From NCBI GenBank assembly GCA_045629045.1, contig JAZQQM010000059.1, positions 1 to 51,960 of the forward strand: a stretch of DNA of 51,960 nt. The letters run 5' to 3'. Made by a program: the position numbers and the translations under genes. The stretch comes from JAILLW01 sp045629045 (lineage in GTDB: Bacteria; Bacillota; Clostridia; Lachnospirales; Lachnospiraceae). This document shows positions 15,920 to 24,922 of the stretch, one piece after another (the first letter of the stretch is position 1; the number at the start of each line of letters is the position of its first letter). Below the pieces are notes generated by a model, which ran no database searches, was not told where the DNA came from, and worked only from the letters and a program-made list of their open reading frames with translations.

Positions 15920-17593
15920 TTACTGATTATTTTCAGACTGAGCAGATGCTCTCTCGGCATCCTCATCATAGTATTCAATTTCCTCTTCATCGGATACTTC
16001 TTCGATATACTCAAGTTCGCATTCTTCGTCCGTTACCTGATGAATCATCTTCTCGGCCAGTTCCTTTAATAAATCATTGGGCTTTTCACCGTTCCAGATA
16101 TCGGCAAACACAGCCTCCAACTGAACCCAGAAGTTACTTGTTTCCATTATTTTAGGCATGGAAATTGAATATCCGTACTCTTCGGCGAAGGTCTTTAAGC
16201 CTTCGTTTTCGTACTCTATATTTTTGTACACAGGCACTTTACCCGATCTGCTGTACATAATATTTGCATAATCCGTAGTCATAAAGTATGCAAAGTCGTT
16301 TGCAATGTCAATATGTGTAGAGAAAGGATTAATTACAACGCAATCCGTAATTGATAATGAACGTGTATCAATATCTTCGTTCATATCGGGTATCAGCGTA
16401 TAGGCATAATCATAATTAAACTCGCCGTTAGCCTTGGCTGTTTCAAGGGTATTCAAACTGTCGGTTGTTGCAATCGTAAATACAATCTTGCCCTCAACGA
16501 AATCCTTCATTACATTGGAATACTGAGAATCCGCAGTATCAATTGAGAAGAACTGATTAAGGGACTGATAAGCATTAAGGGATTTAATTGCATCGGCATT
16601 ATAAATATCAAGCTGTGACTTATCCCAGCCGGCTTCTCCGCCAAGGTTAATTGCATCACCTATAAAGAAATAATTGTAGAATACATCCGTTACATCCCAG
16701 GTAAAGATGGACTCAACCTGTTCCGGAGCATCGTAGTTATCCGCAAGAGTAGTAATCTCTTCCATCATACGAGGCATAATTTCACTTACCTTGGCATCAA
16801 TTTCATCCTGTGAATAGGGACAGGGTGTAGGTATCGGAGTTGCAGTAGGTGTTGCCGTGGGTGTGGCCGTCGGTGCCGGAGTCGCATTCGGATCTCTTGT
16901 GGCCGTAGGCGTAGGCGTAAACAACGGTGTTTGTGTGGGTGTAGATGTAGGCGTTGCAGTTGCCGTCGGTGTTGCTGTCGGCAAAGGTGTAGGGGAAGGC
17001 GTTGCCGTTTCGGCACGTTTTGCCTCTTCTTCCGCTGCCTTTGCAGCTGCATCTTCATCAAGAAGCTTAATCGCCATATCTTCCATATACGTTTTGTTAT
17101 ACAACAAGGTACTTGTCTCGAAGTACAAAGGATATCCCAAATACATATCCTTGTAGGAAATCGCATTGTAGGCCTGACTTAAGTAATCATCTTCAAATGT
17201 GGCATACTGAGGAACGTTAATAGGCTCGGCAAGTCCTGCAAGATATGCCTTTACCAATGAGTCATTGGTTGCAATATACATATCCGGGACATTGGCCTCT
17301 ATCGTCTTCTTGTTTATTTCTTCATAAAAATCAATTCCCGGCTGAAGAACAGGCATAATTCTTACACCGTGAAGTTCGTTATACGCAACAGCGGCGCTGT
17401 TTAAATAATTAGTCAGCGCCTCGTCGGTATACCAAAGATATACCGTTTCCTTATCATAAACAACTTCATCCGCAAGAACCGGATCATCCTCAACTATCCT
17501 TTGGGAAATGGGGATTTCCAAAGCTCCCACAGCCACTACAAATCCAACAATTACCGCTATTACAAGCAGTGAAAAAAACTTCTTTCTCTTCAT
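15920..17593 (-). CDS. Extracellular solute-binding-like protein with a Pro/Thr-rich insert
   Basis: A 557-residue exported protein related to family 1 ABC solute-binding proteins: VYLWYTDEALTNYLNSAAVAYNE near 51, PDMYIATNDSLVKAYLAGL, then later KFTIATTDSLNTLE-like and VVINPFSTHIDIANDFA segments. The N-terminus has a hydrophobic anchor (about 6-24) but no lipobox Cys. A Pro-Thr-Ala tract of about 60 residues (about 196-258, DNA 16820-17008) interrupts the domain after an Ala/Glu-rich helix. The C-terminus is strongly acidic. No permease or ATPase genes are adjacent, so the partner transporter is unknown and a sensing role is possible. Confidence 0.75.
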   Translation of the reverse strand: MKRKKFFSLLVIAVIVGFVVAVGALEIPISQRIVEDDPVLADEVVYDKETVYLWYTDEALTNYLNSAAVAYNELHGVRIMPVLQPGIDFYEEINKKTIEANVPDMYIATNDSLVKAYLAGLAEPINVPQYATFEDDYLSQAYNAISYKDMYLGYPLYFETSTLLYNKTYMEDMAIKLLDEDAAAKAAEEEAKRAETATPSPTPLPTATPTATATPTSTPTQTPLFTPTPTATRDPNATPAPTATPTATPTATPIPTPCPYSQDEIDAKVSEIMPRMMEEITTLADNYDAPEQVESIFTWDVTDVFYNYFFIGDAINLGGEAGWDKSQLDIYNADAIKSLNAYQSLNQFFSIDTADSQYSNVMKDFVEGKIVFTIATTDSLNTLETAKANGEFNYDYAYTLIPDMNEDIDTRSLSITDCVVINPFSTHIDIANDFAYFMTTDYANIMYSRSGKVPVYKNIEYENEGLKTFAEEYGYSISMPKIMETSNFWVQLEAVFADIWNGEKPNDLLKELAEKMIHQVTDEECELEYIEEVSDEEEIEYYDEDAERASAQSENNQ

Positions 17594-17613
17594 AAAACCT
17601 CATTGCCGCGAAA

Positions 17614-18807
17614 CTAATTATTTCCGAGGCATTTATCCAAAATACCAATCATTTCATCAACATTATCTTTAGTTATTACAAGGGGCGGTACAAAGCGTAT
17701 AATGTTAGTTCCCGCATTAATAAGGATAAGACCTTCATCCATACACTTTTTAATTATATCGCCTACGGGAATTGTGAATTCAAGGCCCTGCATCATTCCG
17801 ATACCGCGGTGATCCTTGACCACATCGTATTTAGCCGCAATTTCATCAAGTTTCTTGTATAAATAGTCACCAACTTCATGAACATTATCAAGAATATCAA
17901 GACGCTTAAACTCATCAAGGACAGTCTTGGTTGCTGTTGCAGCAAGGGGATTACCGCCGTATGTAGTTCCGTGATCTCCTGCAACAAGTGAATTTTCGGC
18001 AACCTTTTTGTTAAGCATAAATGCGCCGCCGGGAACACCGCAGGTTAATCCCTTGGCCGATGTTAAAATATCCGGCTTAACGCCATACTTCTGCCATGCA
18101 TACATATATCCTGTTCTTCCCATACCGCACTGAATTTCGTCAAGTATAAGAAGTATATCTTTTTCATCACATAACTTGCGAACACCTTCCATAAATTCCT
18201 GTGTTGCAGGATAAATACCGCCTTCGCCCTGAACTGTTTCGAAGATAATGGCGCATGTTTTGTCATTAACAAGAGCCTTTACCGAATCAAGATCGTTCAT
18301 TGTGGCAAAATGTATATTTCCGATACCGGGTTCAAATGCATCACGGTACTTAGGTGTTCCCGTTATGGACAATGCACCCATGGTACGGCCGTGGAAGGAA
18401 TGTTCCATTGCGATTATTTCATGATCTGTACGTCCGTCCTTATTGTATCCATACTTACGGGCAGCTTTTATCGCACCCTCAATTGCTTCGGCACCGGAGT
18501 TGGTAAAGAACACACGATCCATTTGTGAAGCCTCAAGCAAAGCCTTGGCAGCTTCAATAGCCGGAACATTATAATAATAGTTCGATGTATGAATAACCTT
18601 GTCTATCTGAGCCTTTAAGGCATCATTATAATTCTTGTTCTGATAGCCCAAAGCAAATACAGCAATACCTGCACAAAAGTCCAGATATTTTTTGCCCTCC
18701 GTATCATAAAGATATACATTATCGCCCTTTTCCAGAACTACCTGATACCTGTTATATGTATGCAGCAAAACGCTTTCGGCCTCATCAATATATTCTTTCA
18801 TGCTCAT
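17614..18807 (-). CDS. argD: Acetylornithine aminotransferase
   Basis: A 397-residue PLP enzyme of aminotransferase class III, converting N-acetylglutamate semialdehyde and glutamate to N-acetylornithine. Visible signatures: YLDFCAGIAVFALGY, FFTNSGAEAIEGAIK, MEHSFHGRTMGALS, LILDEIQCGMGRTG and the PLP-lysine segment SAKGLTCGVPGGA. It is the last gene of the arg cluster, one base after argB. Length is normal. Confidence 0.95.
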   Translation of the reverse strand: MSMKEYIDEAESVLLHTYNRYQVVLEKGDNVYLYDTEGKKYLDFCAGIAVFALGYQNKNYNDALKAQIDKVIHTSNYYYNVPAIEAAKALLEASQMDRVFFTNSGAEAIEGAIKAARKYGYNKDGRTDHEIIAMEHSFHGRTMGALSITGTPKYRDAFEPGIGNIHFATMNDLDSVKALVNDKTCAIIFETVQGEGGIYPATQEFMEGVRKLCDEKDILLILDEIQCGMGRTGYMYAWQKYGVKPDILTSAKGLTCGVPGGAFMLNKKVAENSLVAGDHGTTYGGNPLAATATKTVLDEFKRLDILDNVHEVGDYLYKKLDEIAAKYDVVKDHRGIGMMQGLEFTIPVGDIIKKCMDEGLILINAGTNIIRFVPPLVITKDNVDEMIGILDKCLGNN

Positions 18808-18808
18808 T

Positions 18809-19699
18809 TTATTTTTCCTCGTCGTCTTCGTCTTTAAGAATCATGGTTCCCACACCGTCCTTGGTGAATATTTCAAGTAACAGGCAGTGAGGAATTCTAC
18901 CGTCAAGAATATGTACTCTGTTAACTCCGTTTGTAATTGCTCCGGTACAGTTGTTAAGCTTGGGAAGCATTCCGCCTCCTATCATTCCCGAATCAATCAG
19001 TTTGTTGGCTTCGGAAGCCGTAATTCTCTGGATAAATGAACTCTTATCATTAAAGTCTCTGTAAAGACCTTCAACATCCGTAAGGAATACAAGTTTATCG
19101 GCACCCACCGCCTTTGCAATGGCACATGCCGCATCATCGGCGTTAATATTATAAGTTGCAAAATCATCACCGTATCCTATAGGAGCCACGATGGGAAGGA
19201 AATCCTTCTCAAGCAGATCATATAAGATTTTGGGATTAACATTTTTAACATCCCCAACAAATCCGATATCCTGTCCGTCCGAATACTTCTTGTCAACATT
19301 AAGAAGTCCTCCGTCTTTTCCCGAGATACCCACAGCATTTACACCCAGTTCGCCAACCATATTAACAAGGCGCTTATTTACCTTATTAAGAACCATCTCG
19401 GCAATTTCCATGGTCTCTGCATCCGTAACTCTTAATCCGTTTATGAATTCCGATTCTTTACCGACCTTCTTAACCCAGTTGCTTATTTCCTTGCCGCCGC
19501 CGTGTACGATAATCGGTTTAAAACCTACCAGTTTAAGAAGAACCACGTCCTCAATAACGTTTTTCTGGAGTTCTTCGTTACTCATGGCAGATCCGCCGTA
19601 TTTAACAACAATAATCTTACGATTAAACTGTTGTATATAAGGAAGTGCCTCAATAAGCACCTCAGCCTTTTTTAATAATCCGTCAATGTTCTTTTCCAT
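18809..19699 (-). CDS. argB: Acetylglutamate kinase
   Basis: A 296-residue amino-acid kinase family enzyme that phosphorylates N-acetylglutamate. It shows the N-terminal VVKYGGSAM, IVHGGGKEI, ISGKDGGLL and GGGMLPKLNNC, with INADDAACAIAKA in the nucleotide-binding part. The N-terminal extension (IDGLLKKAEVLIEALPYIQQF) is the form linked to arginine feedback inhibition in other bacteria, so inhibition is likely but inferred. AGGAGC precedes the ATG. It lies between argJ (2 bases upstream) and argD. Confidence 0.96.
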   Translation of the reverse strand: MEKNIDGLLKKAEVLIEALPYIQQFNRKIIVVKYGGSAMSNEELQKNVIEDVVLLKLVGFKPIIVHGGGKEISNWVKKVGKESEFINGLRVTDAETMEIAEMVLNKVNKRLVNMVGELGVNAVGISGKDGGLLNVDKKYSDGQDIGFVGDVKNVNPKILYDLLEKDFLPIVAPIGYGDDFATYNINADDAACAIAKAVGADKLVFLTDVEGLYRDFNDKSSFIQRITASEANKLIDSGMIGGGMLPKLNNCTGAITNGVNRVHILDGRIPHCLLLEIFTKDGVGTMILKDEDDEEK

Positions 19700-19701
19700 A
19701 A

Positions 19702-20925
19702 TTAGCTCCTGTAGTCTGCATTTATTTTGACATAATCATATGTAAGATCACAGCCCCATGCCGTGGCACTTTCATTTCCCATCTTCATATCAACCAGGAA
19801 ACGCACGAACTTTTCGGAAAGAAGTTTCGTTGCCTCCTCTTCGGAATAATCACATCCTGCCCCATCCTTATAAATAAGCATGCTTCCCGTCTCACCCTGA
19901 TAATAAAGTTCCATATTCTCAGGATCAAATTGTGCTCCCGAATAACCAAGGGCACATAATATTCTTCCCCAGTTGGCATCATGTCCGTATACCGCTGCCT
20001 TAGTAAGCGAAGAACAAATAACCGACTTGGCAAGTGTTCTTGCATTTTGCTTGGTATCGGCATTAATAACCTTACACTCTATAAGAGCCTGGGCGCCCTC
20101 ACCGTCTCCTGCAAGACGCTTTGCCTGTGTCTCATTAACATAGTGAAGAGCTTCCTTAAAATCATCATAAGCTTTTGTGCCCGGCAGGATTTCAGCATTC
20201 TTAGCCATACCGTTTGCAAGTACAAGCAACGTATCGTTTGTGGAAGTATCTCCGTCCACGGAAATCATATTATATGTATCAACCACATCTTCCTTAAGAA
20301 GTTTGGTTAAGGTTTCCTTGGAAATAACGGCATCAGTTGTAACATATCCAAGCATTGTGCACATATTGGGATGAATCATTCCCGAACCCTTTGACATTGC
20401 ACCAAGAGTAACTGTTTTTCCGTCAACATCTATAGAAACCGCAAGTTCTTTATTTACGGTATCTGTTGTCATAATTGCCTTTGATGCTGCTGTACCGTCT
20501 TCGGGCTTAGCAGATTTAGCCTCAACAAGTTTTGCTATTCCTGCTTTTATTCTGTCTATGGGAAGCTGCGCTCCTATAACACCTGTCGAGCCTACAAGAA
20601 CAGCATTCTCTGGAATTCCAAGCAATGCAGCGGCTGTTTTGGCTGTTTCAGAACAATATCCCATACCTTCTTTGCCTGTTCCCGCATTTGCAATACCCGT
20701 ATTAACAATAACCGCCTGACCGAAAGGAGAATTGTTTACTATATCCATATCCCACTTAACGGGAGCTGCCTTTACCACATTTGATGTGAAAGTTCCTGCA
20801 AGGACGCAGGGCTCCTGAGAATAAATAATCGCCATATCCTTACGGTTTTCATATTTAACACCGGCTTCGATTCCGGCTGCTTCAAATCCTATTGGGGCGT
20901 TTATACCACCGTCTAAAATCTTCAT
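19702..20925 (-). CDS. argJ: Ornithine acetyltransferase / N-acetylglutamate synthase (ArgJ)
   Basis: A 407-residue protein that recycles the acetyl group from N-acetylornithine to glutamate. The self-cleavage region GAMSKGSGMIHPNMCTMLGY, with its Thr nucleophile, is intact, and the N-terminal APIGFEAAGIEAG and C-terminal GHDANWGRILCALGYSG are typical. Whether it also uses acetyl-CoA (bifunctional form) cannot be read directly. A strong AGGAGG site precedes the ATG. It follows the GNAT gene by 12 bases. Confidence 0.96.
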   Translation of the reverse strand: MKILDGGINAPIGFEAAGIEAGVKYENRKDMAIIYSQEPCVLAGTFTSNVVKAAPVKWDMDIVNNSPFGQAVIVNTGIANAGTGKEGMGYCSETAKTAAALLGIPENAVLVGSTGVIGAQLPIDRIKAGIAKLVEAKSAKPEDGTAASKAIMTTDTVNKELAVSIDVDGKTVTLGAMSKGSGMIHPNMCTMLGYVTTDAVISKETLTKLLKEDVVDTYNMISVDGDTSTNDTLLVLANGMAKNAEILPGTKAYDDFKEALHYVNETQAKRLAGDGEGAQALIECKVINADTKQNARTLAKSVICSSLTKAAVYGHDANWGRILCALGYSGAQFDPENMELYYQGETGSMLIYKDGAGCDYSEEEATKLLSEKFVRFLVDMKMGNESATAWGCDLTYDYVKINADYRS

Positions 20926-20937
20926 ATTGCATTCCTC

Positions 20938-21393
20938 CTAGGAATTAAATCTAATAATATTTTCTTCGTTAAGGGTAAAGTCATAATAGTTAAGATCTTC
21001 TCTTTTGGTCCATCCGATTTGTTTCCAAAAGGCATTACCTATATCGTTTGTCGAAAAAGCTATTAATGATACTTTACTTATTTTTTCGGTCTTTAGAGCA
21101 TTCATGCAGTGTACAACCATTGCCTTTCCTATGCCCTTAAGTCTGCAGTCTTCCCTTACGCATACATGATAAAGACATCCTCTTCTTCCGTCATGACCGC
21201 AAAGAATTGCACCCACAATTTCATTATTCATAACCGCAACAACAGATGTGGTAGGATTTCTTTTGATGAAACGCTCAACTCCTTCATAAGAATCATCAAT
21301 ACTTCTTATGGCAAATCCTTTGATGCTCATCCACAGTGCCTTAACACCGGGATAATCTTCCGTTGTCATTGTTCTTACAATAAATTCTTCCAT
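20938..21393 (-). CDS. GNAT-family N-acetyltransferase inside the arginine operon
   Basis: A 151-residue acyl-CoA-dependent acetyltransferase. The acetyl-CoA pyrophosphate loop is visible as CRLKGIGKAMV (about 93-103) after the LYHVCVRED strand, with a C-terminal NAFWKQIGWTKREDL motif B. It starts immediately after the argC stop (TAAATG) and is followed by argJ, so it is translated as part of the operon. A role in making or moving acetyl groups for arginine synthesis, for example as a short N-acetylglutamate synthase, fits the position but is inference. Confidence 0.85.
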   Translation of the reverse strand: MEEFIVRTMTTEDYPGVKALWMSIKGFAIRSIDDSYEGVERFIKRNPTTSVVAVMNNEIVGAILCGHDGRRGCLYHVCVREDCRLKGIGKAMVVHCMNALKTEKISKVSLIAFSTNDIGNAFWKQIGWTKREDLNYYDFTLNEENIIRFNS

Positions 21394-22341
21394 TTATAAA
21401 GACAGACCTTTTGCTTCATCGCATCCAAGCAGAATATTCATGCACTGAACCGCAGCTCCGGATGCGCCCTTTCCTAAATTATCAAATCTCGTTGTTACAA
21501 CTATTCTCTCATCATTTCCCGTAACGAACAGTTCCAGTCCGTCCCATCCGCTTCTTACGTTGGCCGCAATAAAGCCGTTGGTATCGGCCTCGGCGCCATA
21601 GGGCATTACGTGTATGAACTTCTCACCCTCATAATGCTTGGCAAACATATCATGTACCTGCTCGGGAGTCGGATTGCCCTTAAGCATGTCGGTATAAAAT
21701 TGCAGGGAAACGAACATTCCCGAATAATAATCATCTACCACCGGACTAAAAAGCGGTGTTCTCTTAAGTCCCGATATCTTTTGCATTTCCTTAAGATGCT
21801 TATGCTGCTGTGAAAGTGCATATTCTCTCGGGGAATCAAAATCTGCCGGTTTTTCGTTGCTTTCATATACGGCTATTGCCTTTTTGCCTGCTCCCGAATA
21901 TCCCGAAAGTGCAAAACACGAAACCGGATAATCATCATTCATAATTCCGGAAGCCACCATAGGATATGCTATTGAAATAAATCCCGTTGCATAGCATCCG
22001 GGAACCGCAATACGCTTAGAATTCTTAATAGCTTCTCTTTGTCCCTTTTTAAGTTCGGGGAATCCGTATGTCCAACCCTCTTCCGTTCTGTGAGCGGTTG
22101 AAGTATCTATAATAATAACGTTGGGATTCGTAACCAAAGATACCGACTCCTTTGAAGCCGCATCCGGTAAACAAAGGAATGTTATATCCGAAGAGTTAAT
22201 CATTTTAGCTCTTTCCTCAGGATCTTTTCTTTTGTCCGGATCGATTTTTAAAAGCTCAATATCGTCTCTTCCTTCGAATCTTTCATATATTCTTAATCCT
22301 GTCGTTCCTTCGGAACCGTCAATAAAAATCTTTTTAGCCAT
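21394..22341 (-). CDS. argC: N-acetyl-gamma-glutamyl-phosphate reductase, type 2
   Basis: A 315-residue NADPH-dependent reductase of the arginine pathway. The N-terminus (FIDGSEGTTGLRIYERF) is that of the shorter type 2 ArgC; the catalytic Cys lies in AVPGCYATGF, and FALSGYSGAGKKAI follows. The ATG at 22341 is preferred over one at 22380 because AGGTGAG sits directly upstream and the family starts here. It is the first gene of the argC-GNAT-argJ-argB-argD operon, divergent from argG. Confidence 0.94.
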   Translation of the reverse strand: MAKKIFIDGSEGTTGLRIYERFEGRDDIELLKIDPDKRKDPEERAKMINSSDITFLCLPDAASKESVSLVTNPNVIIIDTSTAHRTEEGWTYGFPELKKGQREAIKNSKRIAVPGCYATGFISIAYPMVASGIMNDDYPVSCFALSGYSGAGKKAIAVYESNEKPADFDSPREYALSQQHKHLKEMQKISGLKRTPLFSPVVDDYYSGMFVSLQFYTDMLKGNPTPEQVHDMFAKHYEGEKFIHVMPYGAEADTNGFIAANVRSGWDGLELFVTGNDERIVVTTRFDNLGKGASGAAVQCMNILLGCDEAKGLSL

Positions 22342-22353
22342 TTTCTCACCTGT

Positions 22354-22377
22354 CTCTTTCGTATGCTCTTTCGTATG
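22354..22377 (-). repeat. Perfect 12-bp tandem duplication in the argC leader
   Basis: CTCTTTCGTATG occurs twice in a row (22354-22365, 22366-22377), between the predicted transcription start and the argC ribosome site. Confidence 0.7.
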
Positions 22378-22392
22378 CACACTATCCGCTAT

Positions 22393-22421
22393 ATTGTACT
22401 CTTATTACATCCAAAACTCAA
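22393..22421 (-). promoter_or_regulatory. Candidate argC operon promoter
   Basis: Minus-strand TTGAGT (22416-22421), 17-base spacer, TACAAT (22393-22398), about 52 bases from the argC ATG. Confidence 0.5.
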
Positions 22422-22558
22422 CGTTTCCTTATTATATAGGCAACATTTCCTTTTGTTTCGTATAACTATACACTATTGGCGAATATTTATCAACTATTAT
22501 TTTGTAATTGTGGTGATTATGTTGGATTTACTGCCTTTAGTCTTATCTTTAATCTGAT

Positions 22559-22574
22559 ATTAATAAAAATACAT
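22559..22574. promoter_or_regulatory. Candidate ArgR operator (ARG box)
   Basis: ATTAATAAAAATACAT resembles the Bacillus ARG box (ATGAATAAAAATTCA type), just upstream of the argG -35. A weaker half-site, CGAATATTTATCAA, lies at 22480-22493. No argR gene is in the window. The match was made by eye in AT-rich DNA, so it is tentative. Confidence 0.3.
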
Positions 22575-22592
22575 TTTTATACAAAAACACTG

Positions 22593-22621
22593 TTGCAATA
22601 CCCGCATATTTGTTGTATGAT
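22593..22621 (+). promoter_or_regulatory. argG promoter
   Basis: TTGCAA (22593-22598), 17-base spacer, TATGAT (22616-22621); predicted leader about 39 bases, with GGAGG at 22654-22658 before the ATG. Confidence 0.65.
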
Positions 22622-22666
22622 AATCCACGTGACAATTAAAACATTATTTTATTGGAGGAATATATC

Positions 22667-23890
22667 ATGAAAGAAAAAGTAATTTTAGCCTATTCCGGCG
22701 GACTTGATACAACAGCTATCATCCCCTGGCTTAAGGAAAACTTCGATTATGAAGTAATCTGTGTATGTATCGATTGCGGTCAGGCAGAAGAGCTTGACGG
22801 ATTGGAAGCAAGAGCTAAATACTGCGGAGCAGAAAAATTATACATTTTGGATGTAACCGATGAATTCTGCGACGATTACATTGTTCCCTGTGTACAGGCA
22901 CATGCGGTATATGAGAATAAGTACTTACTCGGCACATCAATGGCAAGACCTTTAATTGCCAAGAAGCTTGTTGAAATCGCTCGTAAAGAGGGTGCAAGTG
23001 CTATCTGCCACGGTGCTACAGGTAAAGGTAATGACCAGATAAGATTTGAGCTTGGTATCAAAGCCTTCGCTCCCGATCTTAAGATTATCGCTGCATGGAG
23101 ATCAGACAAGTGGGTACTCGATTCGCGTGAATCCGAAATCGAATACTGCAAGCAGCACGGAATCGACCTTCCTTTCAGTGCCGATTCAAGCTACAGCCGT
23201 GACAGAAACTTATGGCACATTTCTCACGAAGGACTCGAACTTGAAGAGCCCGGTAACGAGCCTAACTACGATCACCTCCTTGTACTTGGCGTTACCCCCG
23301 AGAAGGCTCCCGAAGAAGGCGAATATGTAACAATGACATTTGAAAAAGGAGTTCCTACATCGGTTAACGGCAAGAAGATGAAGGTTTCCGATATTATTCG
23401 TACCCTTAACGAATTAGGCGGCAAGCACGGTATCGGAATCGTTGATATCGTCGAAAACAGATGTGTAGGTATGAAGAGCCGCGGCGTTTATGAAACACCC
23501 GGCGGAACAATTCTTTACGAAGCTCACCAGCAACTTGAAGAATTAATCCTCGACAGAGAAACAACCAAGGTTAAGCTTGATATGGGCAACCTTTTTGCAC
23601 AGATTGTATACGAAGGAAAATGGTTTACTCCTCTTCGTGAAGCTGTTCAGGCTTTCATCGAGTCTACACAGGAATATGTAACCGGTGAAGTTAAGTTCAA
23701 GCTTTACAAGGGTAATATCATCAAAGCCGGCACTACTTCTCCTTATACACTTTATGATGAGAAGATTGCTTCATTCACAACAGGTGACTTATACGACCAC
23801 CACGATGCCGAAGGTTTCATCAACCTCTTCGGTTTATCAACAAAGGTTCGTGCTATGAAAAAATTAAACAGAGGAGAAGAACTCTTATAA
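22667..23890 (+). CDS. argG: Argininosuccinate synthase
   Basis: A 407-residue cytoplasmic enzyme joining citrulline and aspartate with ATP. The PP-loop is AYSGGLDTTAI at the N-terminus, followed by CHGATGKGNDQIRFE and SADSSYSRDRNLWHIS, all family hallmarks. Length is normal. The ATG at 22667 has GGAGG 8 bases upstream; an in-frame ATG at 22652 lies before that site. argH was not found in the window. It is the first gene of a plus-strand series that continues with DUF1294 after one base. Confidence 0.97.
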   Translation: MKEKVILAYSGGLDTTAIIPWLKENFDYEVICVCIDCGQAEELDGLEARAKYCGAEKLYILDVTDEFCDDYIVPCVQAHAVYENKYLLGTSMARPLIAKKLVEIARKEGASAICHGATGKGNDQIRFELGIKAFAPDLKIIAAWRSDKWVLDSRESEIEYCKQHGIDLPFSADSSYSRDRNLWHISHEGLELEEPGNEPNYDHLLVLGVTPEKAPEEGEYVTMTFEKGVPTSVNGKKMKVSDIIRTLNELGGKHGIGIVDIVENRCVGMKSRGVYETPGGTILYEAHQQLEELILDRETTKVKLDMGNLFAQIVYEGKWFTPLREAVQAFIESTQEYVTGEVKFKLYKGNIIKAGTTSPYTLYDEKIASFTTGDLYDHHDAEGFINLFGLSTKVRAMKKLNRGEELL

Positions 23891-23891
23891 T

Positions 23892-24191
23892 ATGGCGCAC
23901 CTGTCAGTTCAGACTTTTCTTATCGGTTATGTGATAATAACCAATGTAATCGGTTTTCTGCTTATGGGAATCGATAAACTTAAGGCTAGAAGAAGGGGCT
24001 TCCGGATTCCGGAAGCCACCCTTTTTATAGTAGCCATCATCGGAGGAAGTATCGGCTCTATCCTGGGCATGTATCTTTTCCGACACAAAACCAGGCATCG
24101 TACTTTTACTATAGGGATGCCTGCTATTTTGATTGTTCAGATTATTTTTGTTTTAGTGCTTATTTTTAAGGTGGGAGTCAAATGCATATAG
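23892..24191 (+). CDS. DUF1294 small membrane protein
   Basis: A 99-residue membrane protein with an N-terminal helix (about 8-25), a basic loop (DKLKARRRGFRIPE), a glycine-rich helix (FIVAIIGGSIGSILGMYLF), the RHKTRHRTF motif and a final helix. The DK...RIPE...GGS.G...HKT pattern is that of DUF1294, of unknown function. It begins one base after the argG stop and overlaps the next gene by 10 bases. Confidence 0.82.
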   Translation: MAHLSVQTFLIGYVIITNVIGFLLMGIDKLKARRRGFRIPEATLFIVAIIGGSIGSILGMYLFRHKTRHRTFTIGMPAILIVQIIFVLVLIFKVGVKCI

Positions 24192-24922
24192 CAATCTGCG
24201 ATGATAATGTCGCCGACAGAAAGCAGCTTGAAAGACTTCTTTCAAGGGAATCTGACTTTAGAAAATCTGCAAACGGGCCATTCTACACCGATTCTTACGG
24301 ACTTGGTTCCGAACTTATGTCCAAAAGGCAGTCTTATGATTTGTTTTTTATCGATATAGTCGAGGAATCCGAAAACGGTTTGGAATTTGCCTTAACTTTA
24401 TGCGATGAGGGCGTTACCGTTCCCATCGTTTTGTGTTCTTCAAAGAACGATTATAAGAAGCAGGCCGATGAGCTTCCCAATTATCCCAAGAATCTTTTGT
24501 TTCTAAATAAGCCCATCATCAAAGCCGAGCTCAGTCAATTACTTGATGAAGCAATTCTTATTGCAAGTAATCGTGAACCTACCATCGAGCTTAGACATAA
24601 TAAAGAAACCTATTACGTGCATGAAGACGACATCGTATACGCTTTGTCCGACAAGCAGTATGTATATGTATATCTTAAAGACGGTACGGAAATTCCTCTT
24701 CTTACCGCCGCAGGCAATTTATTCTCAGAATTGGAACAATATACGCACTTTGCGTTCATCAATAGAAAAACAATGATTAATGCCTTTTATCTTAAGAGTT
24801 ACTCTCCCATCAAAGCAACTCTTAAAAGCGGGCTCAGCTTCAAACTGGATTTTCAGGGACGACGCTTACTTAAAACAGCCCTTAAATACCTTAACGAAGA
24901 AGGCATCAAGGAGGAAACATGA
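24182..24922 (+). CDS. LytTR-family response regulator
   Basis: A 246-residue regulator. The receiver domain has the acidic pair CDDN, phospho-acceptor Asp58 in FFIDIVE and a conserved Lys in LNKPI. The C-terminal LytTR DNA-binding domain (about 135-240) shows DDIVYALSDKQYVYVYLKDG and FAFINRKTMINAFYLKSY. Such regulators control exported factors, cell-wall or quorum genes, usually with a membrane kinase of the AgrC type; none is adjacent. It overlaps the genes on both sides, so it is translated within the argG-to-DUF4364 run. Confidence 0.9.
   Translation: MHIAICDDNVADRKQLERLLSRESDFRKSANGPFYTDSYGLGSELMSKRQSYDLFFIDIVEESENGLEFALTLCDEGVTVPIVLCSSKNDYKKQADELPNYPKNLLFLNKPIIKAELSQLLDEAILIASNREPTIELRHNKETYYVHEDDIVYALSDKQYVYVYLKDGTEIPLLTAAGNLFSELEQYTHFAFINRKTMINAFYLKSYSPIKATLKSGLSFKLDFQGRRLLKTALKYLNEEGIKEET

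Noticed and set aside
16786..17182. Long open frames opposite the Pro/Thr-rich part of the solute-binding protein gene
   Set aside because: Produced by the repetitive codon pattern of the tract; Arg/His/Cys-rich or Val/Gly-only translations without domains.
22342..22666. Riboswitch or T-box leader in the divergent argC/argG gap
   Set aside because: No T-box sequence, specifier loop or terminator-antiterminator pair was seen; only promoters and a tentative ARG box.
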